Positions 51,301 to 58,944 of a stretch of DNA of 58,944 nt are shown here, piece by piece; position 1 is the stretch's first letter; every line of letters begins with the position of its first letter. The notes below the pieces were generated by a model, which saw only the letters and a program-made list of their open reading frames with translations, made no database searches and was not told where the DNA came from. The DNA comes from an uncultured Acidimicrobiales bacterium (GTDB lineage: Bacteria > Actinomycetota > Acidimicrobiia > Acidimicrobiales > UBA10347). A program made the translations under genes and the position numbers. Location of the stretch: NCBI GenBank assembly GCA_937991435.1, contig CALKPY010000107.1:1-58944 (forward strand). The letters run 5' to 3'.

Positions 51301-52907
51301 TCAGCTATTGCTTTGTTGTCACCAACACCGGCAATACCCACCTCGTGGTCACCGAAGTTGTCGACACAACGCTCGACGTGACGATTGCTGTTGACGCCGC
51401 CGACCAGTTGCTCTCCCCGGCTGAGTCCGTGATGGTGACCTATAACGACACCATCGCCGTGAGCCTGGTGAACACCGCGACCGTCACCGGCCGGCCGGTA
51501 GACCAAGCCGGAGACCTGATCCTCGCGCTTGCTGATGTTACGGACAGCGACGACGCCGAGGTCAACGATCCGCTGGGTCCGAACATCCAGCTCGACAAGA
51601 CCGTGTTAGCAGGCGCCGACGCCAACTGTTCGAGGGCTGTGGAAGGTGTCGATGAGCTGGTTTCAGGCGACCCCTACGCGGACGTGACCTACTGCTTCGC
51701 TATCACCAACACTGGCGGCTTGTACCTAAAAGTCACCGAAGTGGTTGACGTAGGTCTTGGCATGAATGTTCCCGTGGCGGCTGTTGATCAGCTGATAGCA
51801 CCAGGAACCACCGTGATTGTTTCGCACAACGCGACAATCACTAACAACCTCGTCAACACCGCCACCGTCACCGGCATACCCGCCACCGAAACCGGCGACC
51901 CAATACCAGACCTTGCTGAGGTCAACGATGACGACACCGCCGAAGTCACCCTCGACCTCGAACCAGCCATCCGGCTCGACAAGACCGTGTTGGCGGGCGC
52001 CGACGCTGACTGCACCACCGCGACCGAAGGCACCAACGAACTGGTTTCAGGAAACCCCGAAACCCCGATCACCTACTGCTTCGCTGCAACCAACACCGGC
52101 AACACCCACCTGCTCACCACCGAGATAGCCGACACCACCCTTGGCATTACCATCGCCATCGCCGAAACCGACCAACTCATGGCACCCGGCGCCTCAATCA
52201 CCGTTGCCCACAACGAAACCATTTCAACCACCCTTACGAACACCGCCACCATCACCGCAACCCCAACCAATCAAACCGGCGAGCCGCTACCCGGTGTGGC
52301 TGACGTAACCGACACCAACACCGCCGAGGTGATCGCTCTCGAGGCAGACCTGAGCACCCAAATTCGGGTGAGCGATCCCACCCCTTTGCCGGGCGAAACG
52401 GTGACCTACTCGATCGACGTTGCCAACAGCGGCCCTTATGGGGCCGACAACGTCATCCTGGTGAACTCCATGCCGACAGATGTCAGCGCTCTATCGCTTC
52501 CGTCGAACTCAATGTGGAAGTGCTTGGCTGGGGCTAGCAACACTATTCGCTGTGCGCGCACCCTTGCGTTGCAACCCGGCAAGTCAGACACGCTCACCTA
52601 CGAAGCGCTCATCGCGGATTCGGCCACCCCAACCATCGAGCTCATCAGCGTTGCCGAAGTGTCAGCGACAACAGCCGACCCCGATCTGACCAACAATCGA
52701 GATTCGGTAACGGTCACGCCTCTGTCGATAGCCCTGCTCCCAAGCATCGAGTACCCCGGCCCGTTCACGCCGATTGACGAAGTCCTGTCGCAAATCACTC
52801 CTCCGTTGGTGCTCACCGGTTCAAACTCGATTAGATACTTATCTGGTGCCCTATTGCTCATATTCGCAGGTGGGTTGCTCGTGATCGGATCCCGACGCCG
52901 CACGTAA
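48303..52907 (+). CDS. Large surface protein with DUF11-type repeats and a C-terminal membrane anchor
   Basis: The 1534-residue protein has an N-terminal membrane/signal segment (LISALAGLLVSIVAVVGSV), a non-repetitive region of about 400 residues, then about seven repeats of 110-130 residues of the DUF11 type. Each repeat runs from a LDKTVLAGADADC-like start through ITYCF-x-x-TNTG to LTNTATITA. A final DUF11 domain (ETVTYSIDVANSGPYGADNV) and a C-terminal anchor (LLIFAGGLLVIGSRRRT) follow. AAAGGAG precedes the ATG. It resembles stalk-like adhesins. There is no LPXTG, so it is probably held by the membrane segment. Confidence 0.85.
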   Translation: MVGRSVDAWLQLELVRPKPVVSARPTTSISKRLWLISALAGLLVSIVAVVGSVPDAGAQLIDPASQANAPSAGPAAFLPAPNPNPYCDSSFVFPAWPGNAVVPTAPLPPVQEVNAGGVTATMTFTSDGDPEDIYPGSYSGVDQTKGFEFAGGDAATVALSEPLFYSQWVFTDVDKLNEGFILQPSWVTTGPNAAAIIVGEADAHVTFDSANDENRHEFNHPVTEQWQGYQLGGRVQVDYFGAINGLDISRPADGDGQSGFAIAGGCVAAGASKRLASPPVWNGTSFDVTYEIKVRNNLPSTATLRGILDFAEAAATTSAEYGAVQGIPLAATTFTDDLSDPRFSAIDIVSLTNPTGGLSINTAGYDGITDTNLLLGASNIEPDSAESILLGVRYTPDRDTVTWTECVAPVEVENSAEFTGSAGGIAVADMSDDGPNPHPADDNGAGGVDDPTLVLFECPAQLEIVKTVVASGEACPANFAAGIGGDGPALFAEELDTVNYCIAVRNVGLGAAVNVVVSDPLLGFAQNIPLLAAGDEIVFAPQSYVVPVGAPSPLVNAATAVADNTSEVTDRAVVKPDPLRASITIEKTVLAGADADCSTAVDGVDELVSGDPYADVTYCFAVSNNGTVRLLVDEVVDVSLGINVPVPAVDQLLAPGTAVIVSHNATITNDLVNTATVTGVPATETGDPIPDLAEVNDDDTAEVTLDLEPAIRLDKTVLAGADADCSTAVEGTNELVTDIAGTAITYCFTATNTGNTHLLATEIVDTTLDINIDIAETDQLLAPGTSITAAHNDTITTTLTNTATITATPTNQTGQPLPDVADVTDTNTAKVKDPLGPDITLEKTVLAGANADCTTATEGTNELVSGNPDTPITYCFTATNTGGTFLTTTDIVDTTLDLNIAIAETDQLMAPGASITAAHNDTVTTTLTNTATITATPTNRTGQPLPDTNDVTDTNTAEVVLVLTPSIKLDKMVVSGPDAACATAVPGIDELVADVAGTEVSYCFVVTNTGNTHLVVTEVVDTTLDVTIAVDAADQLLSPAESVMVTYNDTIAVSLVNTATVTGRPVDQAGDLILALADVTDSDDAEVNDPLGPNIQLDKTVLAGADANCSRAVEGVDELVSGDPYADVTYCFAITNTGGLYLKVTEVVDVGLGMNVPVAAVDQLIAPGTTVIVSHNATITNNLVNTATVTGIPATETGDPIPDLAEVNDDDTAEVTLDLEPAIRLDKTVLAGADADCTTATEGTNELVSGNPETPITYCFAATNTGNTHLLTTEIADTTLGITIAIAETDQLMAPGASITVAHNETISTTLTNTATITATPTNQTGEPLPGVADVTDTNTAEVIALEADLSTQIRVSDPTPLPGETVTYSIDVANSGPYGADNVILVNSMPTDVSALSLPSNSMWKCLAGASNTIRCARTLALQPGKSDTLTYEALIADSATPTIELISVAEVSATTADPDLTNNRDSVTVTPLSIALLPSIEYPGPFTPIDEVLSQITPPLVLTGSNSIRYLSGALLLIFAGGLLVIGSRRRT
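50283..51973 (+). repeat. Near-identical 155-bp block duplicated inside the DUF11 gene
   Basis: Positions 50283-50437 and 51819-51973 are almost identical and lie 1536 bp (512 codons) apart. Shorter matches occur between other repeats. The pattern suggests expansion by recombination between repeats and could make the gene variable in length. Confidence 0.8.
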
Positions 52908-52953
52908 CCAGCCCCAGTGGCCAACGACTTCCCTCGTGGTCTAGTTTCGAGCA

Positions 52954-53262
52954 ATGGCTCCTGACGACTTCTGGGAAGCATGCGCTCCGCTACAAGCCGA
53001 GGGGCTGCTCGTAGAGGGCACGATCATGAGCAGCGGATGTGCTCGCACGCCAGCCGGTGAATTTGTTGCGATGCCGCATCATCGCGGGCCGGGAATGGTC
53101 GTCAAGCTGCACCGCGACCGTGTCGCCGAGCTCATCGATTCGGGCGCCGGCCAACCGTTTGCGCCGGCGAAGAAGGTATTCAAGGAGTGGGTGCTCATCG
53201 AGACCCACGACCATGAGCGTTGGCAGACACTGCTTCGTGAATCGATCGAGTTCGTCAGCTAA
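52954..53262 (+). CDS. Small conserved hypothetical protein
   Basis: This 102-residue soluble protein has GTIMSSGCARTPAGEFVAMP and a C-terminal GQPFAPAKKVFKEWVLIE, a pattern I associate with small TfoX-N-like or related uncharacterised proteins. No catalytic residues are evident. It precedes a flavin-type oxidase-fold gene by 49 bp and may share its transcript. Confidence 0.6.
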   Translation: MAPDDFWEACAPLQAEGLLVEGTIMSSGCARTPAGEFVAMPHHRGPGMVVKLHRDRVAELIDSGAGQPFAPAKKVFKEWVLIETHDHERWQTLLRESIEFVS

Positions 53263-53311
53263 GACAGCCTGTCACCGCGATCATTTCAGACGCCCGAGCT
53301 AGGTTCGCACT

Positions 53312-53758
53312 ATGAACAACGAACCAATCGACCTTGCCGGGGTTAAAGAATTCTGCGTCAAGCTGAGCCCTTGGGCGCACATCGCAACCGTCGGGGCTGA
53401 CAACGCACCCGATGTCGTTCCGGTGCACCCGTGCTGGGAAGGCGACGTGTGCTGGACAATGCTCGGCAATACGTCGGTCAAGGCCCGCAACGTGGCAACA
53501 AACCCCAACGTTGCGTTGCACTGGCAAGTCACCGAGGTCGGTGACGGCGTCGAAGTCTGGGGCACGGGCGAGCTGTTTGCCGATGTCGAGACCAAACGGC
53601 GATTGTGGAACGACGTCTTTGACTATGACTTGAGCGCGTTCGCTCCGGGCGGACCCGACAATTCGCCGGAGACGGCGTTTCTGGCAATCCGCCCCACGCG
53701 GGCGATCGTGCTTCACCAATACGGCATGGGTGGCATTCAGCGTTGGTCGGCTGAATAA
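53312..53758 (+). CDS. Pyridoxamine 5'-phosphate oxidase-fold protein
   Basis: The 148-residue split-barrel protein has WAHIATVGADNAPDVVPVHP, TSVKARNVATNPNVALHW and VEVWGTGELFADVE. This is the FMN/F420-binding PNPOx-like pattern, common in actinobacteria as F420-dependent reductases. The cofactor cannot be decided from the sequence. Confidence 0.8.
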   Translation: MNNEPIDLAGVKEFCVKLSPWAHIATVGADNAPDVVPVHPCWEGDVCWTMLGNTSVKARNVATNPNVALHWQVTEVGDGVEVWGTGELFADVETKRRLWNDVFDYDLSAFAPGGPDNSPETAFLAIRPTRAIVLHQYGMGGIQRWSAE

Positions 53759-53766
53759 CGCTGTGA

Positions 53767-53794
53767 TTGTTGGTGCGCCGTTGCGCACCAACAA
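53767..53794. terminator. Hairpin between convergent genes, probable bidirectional terminator
   Basis: A perfect 12-bp stem (TTGTTGGTGCGC at 53767-53778 pairing with 53783-53794) with a 4-nt loop lies between the PNPOx-fold gene and clpP. T-tracts are weak on both sides. Confidence 0.7.
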
Positions 53795-53809
53795 ATCAGA
53801 TTCTGAGAA

Positions 53810-54415
53810 TCAGGTCATCTCGCCGCGGCGCACGATTACCTGATCGATCAGGCCGTACTCCTTGGCTTCTTCTGCGGTAAACCAGCGATCGCGATCGCTG
53901 TCTTGTTCGATCTGCTCAACGGTCTGGCCGGTGTGACCGGCGATGCGCTCGGCGAGCAAGGTCTTGACGTGAGCCATCTGTTCGGCCTGAATGGCGATGT
54001 CGCTGGCCTGCCCCTGGATACCGCCGAGTGGCTGATGCATCATGATGCGAGCGTGCGGCAGCGCGTAGCGCTTGCCTGCAGCGCCTGCGCACAACAGGAA
54101 CTGTCCCATCGACGCAGCGAGACCCATGGTGATGGTGCCGACGTCGGGCGTAACGAACTGCATCGTGTCGTAGATCGCCATGCCAGCGGTTACCGAACCG
54201 CCAGGCGAGTTGATGTAGAGCCAGATGTCTTTTTCGCGGTCTTGACCTTCGAGATACAGCATTTGAGCGCTGATGTAGTTGGCCACCGCGTCATTGACGT
54301 CGGTGCCGAGCACCACGATGCGCTGCTTGAGCAACTCGTGATAAATCTGCATTGAGGGGTCACCGGCTGCCGATGCTGCGGCGGAGATGAGCGAGGGGTT
54401 GAGCTCTTCATGCAT
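53810..54415 (-). CDS. clpP: ATP-dependent Clp protease proteolytic subunit
   Basis: The 201-residue protein has [20 protein letters not shown], the catalytic Ser102 in [11 protein letters not shown], His127 in [10 protein letters not shown], and an aspartate near [10 protein letters not shown]. It forms the tetradecameric chamber served by ClpX or ClpC. Neither tig, clpX nor a second clpP is adjacent here, unlike many actinobacteria. Confidence 0.96.
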   Translation of the reverse strand: MHEELNPSLISAAASAAGDPSMQIYHELLKQRIVVLGTDVNDAVANYISAQMLYLEGQDREKDIWLYINSPGGSVTAGMAIYDTMQFVTPDVGTITMGLAASMGQFLLCAGAAGKRYALPHARIMMHQPLGGIQGQASDIAIQAEQMAHVKTLLAERIAGHTGQTVEQIEQDSDRDRWFTAEEAKEYGLIDQVIVRRGEMT

Positions 54416-54464
54416 GAGTAGTGAGGTTACCTGTCTTGGTTGGCGCTACGGTTGGTCGCGTCTG

Positions 54465-54548
54465 GCGCCAGTGGCGGAATTGGCAGACGCGCAGGATTTA
54501 GGATCCTGTATCCGAGAGGATGTGTGGGTTCAAGTCCCACCTGGCGCA
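54465..54548 (+). tRNA. tRNA-Leu (anticodon UAG)
   Basis: The acceptor arms GCGCCAG (54465-54471) and CTGGCGC (54541-54547) pair perfectly with an A discriminator. The anticodon stem CAGGA/TCCTG encloses the loop TTTAGGA, giving anticodon TAG. A long variable arm (TCCGAGAGGA region) and the T-arm with GTTCAAG identify a class II leucine tRNA. CCA is not encoded. Confidence 0.95.
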
Positions 54549-55141
54549 CCGTATTCCCGAACCGCAGCAATCAAGGCACCACAGGCCTTCGATCGATGCG
54601 ACATTTCATTCTTCTCCGCATCGGTCATTTGGCCGAATGTTCGGCCATCGCCGTCGTCCGGGTGAAACAACGGGTCGTAGCCAAAACCGTTGCTTCCTAG
54701 CTCGTTGTCGCCGATTCTTCCCTCACACGTTCCTTGCACTACGAGCTCAGTTCCGTCAGGAGCTGCGAGCACGAACACGGTGCGAAAACGCGCTCGACGA
54801 TCTTCTGAGCCCGTTGCCGCCAATTCAGCCAGCAACCGCCTGCGGTTTGCGCCGTCGTCGTGGTCACCGCCGCCGTAGTAGGCCGATTCGACGCCCGGGT
54901 CTCCGTCGAGCGCATCGACTTCAAGTCCGCTGTCGTCGGCGAGAGCCAGATGTCCGGTGTGCTTGGCGACCGCCACGGCTTTGAGACGAGCGTTGCCCAC
55001 AAAGGTAGATGCATCTTCGACCACCTCGTCAAGATCGTCAGGACGGGCCAGCAGCTCGACCTCGTGACCGAAAACCGCACGCATCTCGTTGAGCTTGTGC
55101 TCATTCGCTGTGGCCGCAACAACCACGAGGGAAGACGTCAT
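54530..55141 (-). CDS. rdgB: XTP/dITP diphosphatase (RdgB/HAM1 family)
   Basis: The 203-residue protein has ATANEHKLNEM, the catalytic LADDSGLEVDALDGDPGV region, and SNGFGYDPLF, all standard for non-canonical purine NTP pyrophosphatases. The ATG at 55141 was preferred over 55216, which lies inside rph. Its last codons and stop fall within the opposite-strand tRNA-Leu gene, overlapping by 19 bp. It follows rph by 10 bp in the rph-rdgB order common in actinobacteria. Confidence 0.94.
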   Translation of the reverse strand: MTSSLVVVAATANEHKLNEMRAVFGHEVELLARPDDLDEVVEDASTFVGNARLKAVAVAKHTGHLALADDSGLEVDALDGDPGVESAYYGGGDHDDGANRRRLLAELAATGSEDRRARFRTVFVLAAPDGTELVVQGTCEGRIGDNELGSNGFGYDPLFHPDDGDGRTFGQMTDAEKNEMSHRSKACGALIAAVREYGAPGGT

Positions 55142-55151
55142 GTCGACCCGC

Positions 55152-55901
55152 TCAGGCGGAGCGCTCGGCAGGTGGCACTGCCAAAAGCTGACGTTGTGCC
55201 TCAATGATTTCAGCAATGCCCTTCTCTGCGAGACCCAAAAGCGCGTCGAGTTCTGTTCGACTGAACGGAGCTCCTTCTGCGGTGCCTTGCACCTCGATGT
55301 ACGAGCCAGACCCGAGGATCACAACATTCATGTCGACTTCGGCGTTGGCGTCTTCGATATAAGGAAGATCAAGGCGTGGTTCGCCGTCGATAATGCCGAC
55401 AGAGATCGCTGCACAGTGGTCAGTGATCGGGTGCTCGGAGATTTCGCCGGCCTGAACCAGTCGGGTGCAGGCGTCGTGTAGAGCGACAAATGCCCCGCTG
55501 ATCGCTGTTGTTCGGGTGCCACCGTCGGCCTGCAGAGCATCGCAGTCGAGAATGATCTGGCGTTCGCCAAGTTTGTGCATGTCGACGACTGAGCGAAGCG
55601 AACGACCGATGAGGCGCTGAATTTCCTGCGTGCGCCCCGACTGCTTCCCTTTCGCAGCTTCGCGGTTCGCTCGGCCGGGGGTCGAGCCCGGAAGCATCGA
55701 ATACTCCGCGGTCACCCAGCCCTTTTCGCTCCCGCGCATCCACCGTGGGACGCCATCGTCGACCGACGCTGTGCACAACATGCGGGTTCGTCCAAAGGAA
55801 GCGAGCACCGAACCGTGTGCCATATCGGTGTAGTCGCGTTCAAACGTGAACGGACGTAGTTCATCGGGTTGTCGGCCATCGGGGCGCATGTCAATTCTCA
55901 T
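55152..55901 (-). CDS. rph: Ribonuclease PH
   Basis: The 249-residue protein starts [16 protein letters not shown] and has [27 protein letters not shown] and [13 protein letters not shown], all diagnostic of RNase PH. It trims tRNA 3' ends by phosphorolysis. It lies between murI and rdgB, the standard actinobacterial neighbourhood. Confidence 0.96.
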   Translation of the reverse strand: MRIDMRPDGRQPDELRPFTFERDYTDMAHGSVLASFGRTRMLCTASVDDGVPRWMRGSEKGWVTAEYSMLPGSTPGRANREAAKGKQSGRTQEIQRLIGRSLRSVVDMHKLGERQIILDCDALQADGGTRTTAISGAFVALHDACTRLVQAGEISEHPITDHCAAISVGIIDGEPRLDLPYIEDANAEVDMNVVILGSGSYIEVQGTAEGAPFSRTELDALLGLAEKGIAEIIEAQRQLLAVPPAERSA

Positions 55902-55964
55902 CTCAACCGGGGACTCGCGCAGGGTAGGTGCACCGGCGCCGATCTACCTCGCCGAGTGGCCTTG

Positions 55965-56789
55965 TCAGGTCGTCCAACTGTGCGGCTCGACCTCGACAAG
56001 TTCGGGTCCGAGAAGAGATCTGCCGAGCCGTTCAAAGGTCGAGACATCGCCTGATGAGATCCAACGGTGCGCGGGTGCCAAAGCGTCGCCAACCGAAGCG
56101 GCAGCCGAAAGGTCGCCGGCCACGCTTCGAGCGAGCACATCAAATGCCGTCTCATCTGCCGACGACACCAACGTGACGTCGCGGCCCATCACCCGGGAGA
56201 TTGTGCGGGCGAGGAACGGGTAGTGGGTGCAACCAAGCAGCAAGGTGTCAACGCCCGCGTCGACTACTGGGGCCAGCAACCGCTCGGCCAAGATGAGAGC
56301 CTGGTCGGTGTTCAGTTCGCCGCGCTCAACAAACTCTACGAAACCTGGGCACGCGGCACAGACCAGATCGACCGCAGGTGCCGCCTCGGCAAATGCCCGT
56401 TGATATGCGCCCGACCCAATGGTCGTGACGGTGCCGATCACGCCGACCCGTTGGGTCGACGTCACGTGAGTCGATGCTCGAACGCCTGGTTCAATGACAC
56501 CAAAGATCGGCACATCAAATGATGACTGCAAACTCGACAGCGCTGCGGCTGAGGCAGTGTTGCAAGCAACGACGACCGCTTTGACGTCGTGTTGGCTCAC
56601 CAACAGATCGGTGATCTGGTGCGCGAACGTTGCAACGTCGACGGCAGAACGCGGACCATAGGGATAGCGGGCGGTATCGCCGAAATAGACAAGCGATTCT
56701 CGAGGAAGCAGATCAATGAGCGCTCGGGCCACCGTAAGCCCGCCAAAGCCGCTGTCGAACATACCTATTGGGCGAGCGTCATTGCCCAT
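55965..56789 (-). CDS. murI: Glutamate racemase
   Basis: The 274-residue protein has IGMFDSGFGGLTVARAL, the first catalytic cysteine in VACNTASA and the second in LLGCTHYPF, with VYFGDTARYPYGP between. It supplies D-glutamate for peptidoglycan. The ATG at 56789 was preferred over 56936 because it gives the family's N-terminus. Confidence 0.95.
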   Translation of the reverse strand: MGNDARPIGMFDSGFGGLTVARALIDLLPRESLVYFGDTARYPYGPRSAVDVATFAHQITDLLVSQHDVKAVVVACNTASAAALSSLQSSFDVPIFGVIEPGVRASTHVTSTQRVGVIGTVTTIGSGAYQRAFAEAAPAVDLVCAACPGFVEFVERGELNTDQALILAERLLAPVVDAGVDTLLLGCTHYPFLARTISRVMGRDVTLVSSADETAFDVLARSVAGDLSAAASVGDALAPAHRWISSGDVSTFERLGRSLLGPELVEVEPHSWTT

Positions 56790-56915
56790 GGTCGACTCCT
56801 TGTCAGCTCCGGAGTGCACGGCGACGAACCTAGCGCGCGACCACGATTCAGATTGACTTGCGGCCCATCCGTCGCCCTGGGGCACTCGTTCCCTACCATG
56901 TGGGACGTGATTCCA

Positions 56916-58944
56916 ATGTTGAGAAACAATGCACAAGTTGTCAAAGTTGCTCTAGTGGTTATGTGCACCGCCGCAGCCGCTTGTCTCGGCGTATGGCATG
57001 CCAGTTCGCCTGCTGCGGCACAAGACCGGCCTGTCGCCCAAACCAGCAGCGCCCAAGACGGTGATTCCAACGACGGTGATGCCAACGACGGTGATGCCAA
57101 CGACGGTGACACCAACGACGGTGATGTCACGATGACGTTGCTGCACAACAACGATGGTGAATCCAAGCTTCTGCCCGACGCCGACGGTGGATTCCCCGGC
57201 ATTGCCCGCTTTGCACAAGCGTTTACTGATCTGTCGACCGCCAGCGACGCGGACATCTTGTTGCGAGTGACCTCTGGCGACAACTTTCTGGCATCGAAGG
57301 AACTCGCAGTTAGCCTCGCCCTTCCCGCCGGTCAACCGCTCTACGACGCTGTAGGCCTCAGCGGCTTGTACGACGTGATGGGCCTCGGCAACCACGACTT
57401 CGACTTCGGACCTGATGTAGCAGCTCGATTTATCGCCGACATGAGTCCTGAGATCCCCTTTGTCGCCGCAAACCTGAACTTCGACGGCGAACCGGCGCTT
57501 GCCGCTCTGGTGCAAGATGGCCGTCTCGCCGCATCAACAATCGTCACTGATCCGCAGAGCGGACTTCAAGTTGGCGTCATCGGCGCCGTGACACCCCGCC
57601 TCGCAAACATCTCCAGCCCTGGCGACGTGATCGTAGACACTGACATCGCAGCAGCAGTCAACACCGAAGTCGAAGCCCTCGAGACTGACGGCGTGAATCG
57701 CATCGTGCTCGTCAGCCACCTGCAGGGCCTCAACGAGGACCGAGATCTCCTTCCTCAGCTGCGGGGCGTCGACATCGTCGTGGCCGGTGGCGGCGACGAG
57801 CTACTGAAGAATGACGGCGACACGTGCATGTCTGATGATGAGGCCGAGGGCGAATACCCGCTTTTCGTGTCAGATGCCGACGGAGTCGACACCCCAGTTG
57901 TGACCGCACCAGGCGGCTACCGATGCATCGGCCATCTTGAGGTCACCTTTGACGCTGATGGAAACGTGACTGCTATCGAGGGCGAATCGGTTGGCGTCGA
58001 TATTAATGGTGCTGCAGAGTCCTACGCCGTCGACGAGGTTGAAGAACCGTTGATCGCCGCGCTCGCGGATCTCGAGTCGACAATCGTGGCGACTTCCGAA
58101 GTGGTGCTCGATGGCCGCAAATCATCGGTTCGCACCGGGGCTACGAATCTTGGCGAACTCATGGCTGACGCGTTGCGTTCTGCAACCGACGCCGACATAG
58201 CGGTTCAAAATGCGGGCGGAATTCGGAACGACTCCGAGATCGCTGCTTCAGAACTATCGACGGCTGACACGTTCGACATTGCACCATTCCCGAACTTCGT
58301 GGTGACAGTTGACGTACCACGCGAGACATTGCGCGAAATGCTCGAAGTGGGCGTTGGCTCGCTTCCCGAAGCTGCGGGCACGTTTCCGCAGATCTCTGGT
58401 TTCACACTCGAGGTTGACCCCACGGCACCTGGCGCCTCACCCGAGGCTGATGGCAGCTGCGACGTCGCGCCAGGGTCACGGGTACGTTCGGTCACTCTCG
58501 ACGACGGCACCGTAATCGTCGCCGACGGCGAGGTCGTCAACGGCCCCCCGATCACGATGGCCACGATTGACTTTCTGGCCCGCGGAGGCGACTGCTACCC
58601 ACTCGGCGATCTCGACGTGACCCGGCAAGACATCACCTATCAGCAGGCCCTGGCAAGCCACCTCGCCGAAACGCTCGACGGCGCTGTCGAAGCAGACCAG
58701 TATCGCGAGGGCGGAAGCCGCACCACCTTTGCAACCGCCTCGACGGCGGAATCCATCACAGGCGCCGAAGACGATGCCGCAACGGGCACCGAACCAGACG
58801 ACACAGACGACGCAGACTCGAACGCCGCTGCCACCGCGCCAGAAAGCCTGCCCAATACTGGCGTCGACTCATGGATCTATCTTGTGAGCGCAGCGACAGT
58901 TCTGATCGGCGGCACAATGATTGCCGCCGAAAGCCGACGCACAT
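56916..58944 (+). CDS. Cell-wall 5'-nucleotidase / metallophosphatase with LPNTG anchor, reaches window end
   Basis: The reading frame stays open to the last base; 676 codons are visible and the remaining base T may begin a stop. It has a signal peptide (about 1-35), an NDGDA repeat, the metallophosphatase N-terminal region LLHNNDGESKLL, GNHDFDFG and VSHLQG, and the 5'-nucleotidase C-terminal domain (NLGELMADALR, QNAGGIRND). A sortase signal LPNTG, a hydrophobic stretch and basic residues end the protein. ATG at 56898 and GTG at 56907 are alternative in-frame starts. It should release phosphate from extracellular nucleotides. Confidence 0.85.
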   Translation, partial: MLRNNAQVVKVALVVMCTAAAACLGVWHASSPAAAQDRPVAQTSSAQDGDSNDGDANDGDANDGDTNDGDVTMTLLHNNDGESKLLPDADGGFPGIARFAQAFTDLSTASDADILLRVTSGDNFLASKELAVSLALPAGQPLYDAVGLSGLYDVMGLGNHDFDFGPDVAARFIADMSPEIPFVAANLNFDGEPALAALVQDGRLAASTIVTDPQSGLQVGVIGAVTPRLANISSPGDVIVDTDIAAAVNTEVEALETDGVNRIVLVSHLQGLNEDRDLLPQLRGVDIVVAGGGDELLKNDGDTCMSDDEAEGEYPLFVSDADGVDTPVVTAPGGYRCIGHLEVTFDADGNVTAIEGESVGVDINGAAESYAVDEVEEPLIAALADLESTIVATSEVVLDGRKSSVRTGATNLGELMADALRSATDADIAVQNAGGIRNDSEIAASELSTADTFDIAPFPNFVVTVDVPRETLREMLEVGVGSLPEAAGTFPQISGFTLEVDPTAPGASPEADGSCDVAPGSRVRSVTLDDGTVIVADGEVVNGPPITMATIDFLARGGDCYPLGDLDVTRQDITYQQALASHLAETLDGAVEADQYREGGSRTTFATASTAESITGAEDDAATGTEPDDTDDADSNAAATAPESLPNTGVDSWIYLVSAATVLIGGTMIAAESRRT
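57057..57128 (+). repeat. 15-bp tandem repeats in the nucleotidase gene
   Basis: The unit GACGGTGATGCCAAC is repeated nearly five times with small changes, encoding NDGDA-type repeats after the signal peptide. Such in-frame repeats can vary in number and lengthen an acidic spacer. Confidence 0.85.

Noticed and set aside
49680-52330. Regularly spaced direct repeats that could suggest a CRISPR array
   Set aside because: They are in-frame codons of DUF11 protein repeats with long units, not short identical repeats with unique spacers.

Overview
The window looks like a chromosomal segment of a high-GC actinobacterium. I suspect a marine Acidimicrobiia (Ilumatobacter-like) organism, but that assignment rests on gene content and protein style only. 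Supporting signs are a dapF-hflX-miaA-miaB-recA block, GAAC-N4-GTTC SOS boxes in front of recA, fused Liv-type ABC transporter proteins, an LPNTG-anchored nucleotidase and many GTG/TTG starts.

Bases 1 to about 35,350 form a large catabolic island. Its most striking part (10,877-20,402) holds bacterial relatives of the plant chlorophyll-breakdown enzymes: a short-chain reductase of the NYC1/NOL (chlorophyll b reductase) type, a chlorophyllase-like alpha/beta hydrolase, a Rieske oxygenase that could play the pheophorbide a oxygenase (PaO) role, a homologue of red chlorophyll catabolite reductase (RCCR), and a second protein that looks like the ferredoxin-dependent bilin reductase fold. Four beta-barrel (calycin/DUF3598-like) proteins, a Dabb protein, a DUF3891 protein and a VOC-fold protein lie among them. 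On either side are genes suited to degrading small, branched, nitrogen-containing five-membered rings: a maleate-isomerase-like protein, a cyclase/isatin-hydrolase-like protein, HyuA/HyuB, a nitrilase, two isochorismatase-fold hydrolases, MmgE/PrpD, a PEP-mutase/isocitrate-lyase family lyase, CitE-like and HMG-CoA-lyase-like lyases, two CaiB/BaiF CoA-transferases and an acyl-CoA dehydrogenase. A Liv-type transporter operon completes the set. My reading is a pathway for opening a chlorophyll-derived or other tetrapyrrole and mineralising its pyrrole-ring fragments. This is inference from homology and context.

Six intergenic sites in this island carry the same element: a 17-bp palindrome close to GTTCCGCTCAGCGGAAC, followed exactly 20 bp on by a degenerate second copy. 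They precede a neocarzinostatin-like surface protein, the transporter operon, a MetE-like methyltransferase, and three divergent gene pairs. One of those pairs includes the only regulator seen in the island, an IclR-family gene. The island therefore appears to be one regulon. Its central six-gene operon (24,847-32,569) has five successive junctions that each overlap by exactly 4 bp.

From 35,351 rightward the content is ordinary core chromosome: hflX, dapF, miaA (apparently starting at CTG), miaB, recA, a methyltransferase, secreted or surface proteins (metalloprotease, PKD-repeat protein, large DUF11-repeat protein), glutamate dehydrogenase, clpP, tRNA-Leu(UAG), rdgB, rph, murI and a cell-wall 5'-nucleotidase that runs to the window edge. 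I saw no CRISPR array, insertion sequence, integrase, rRNA or replication origin.
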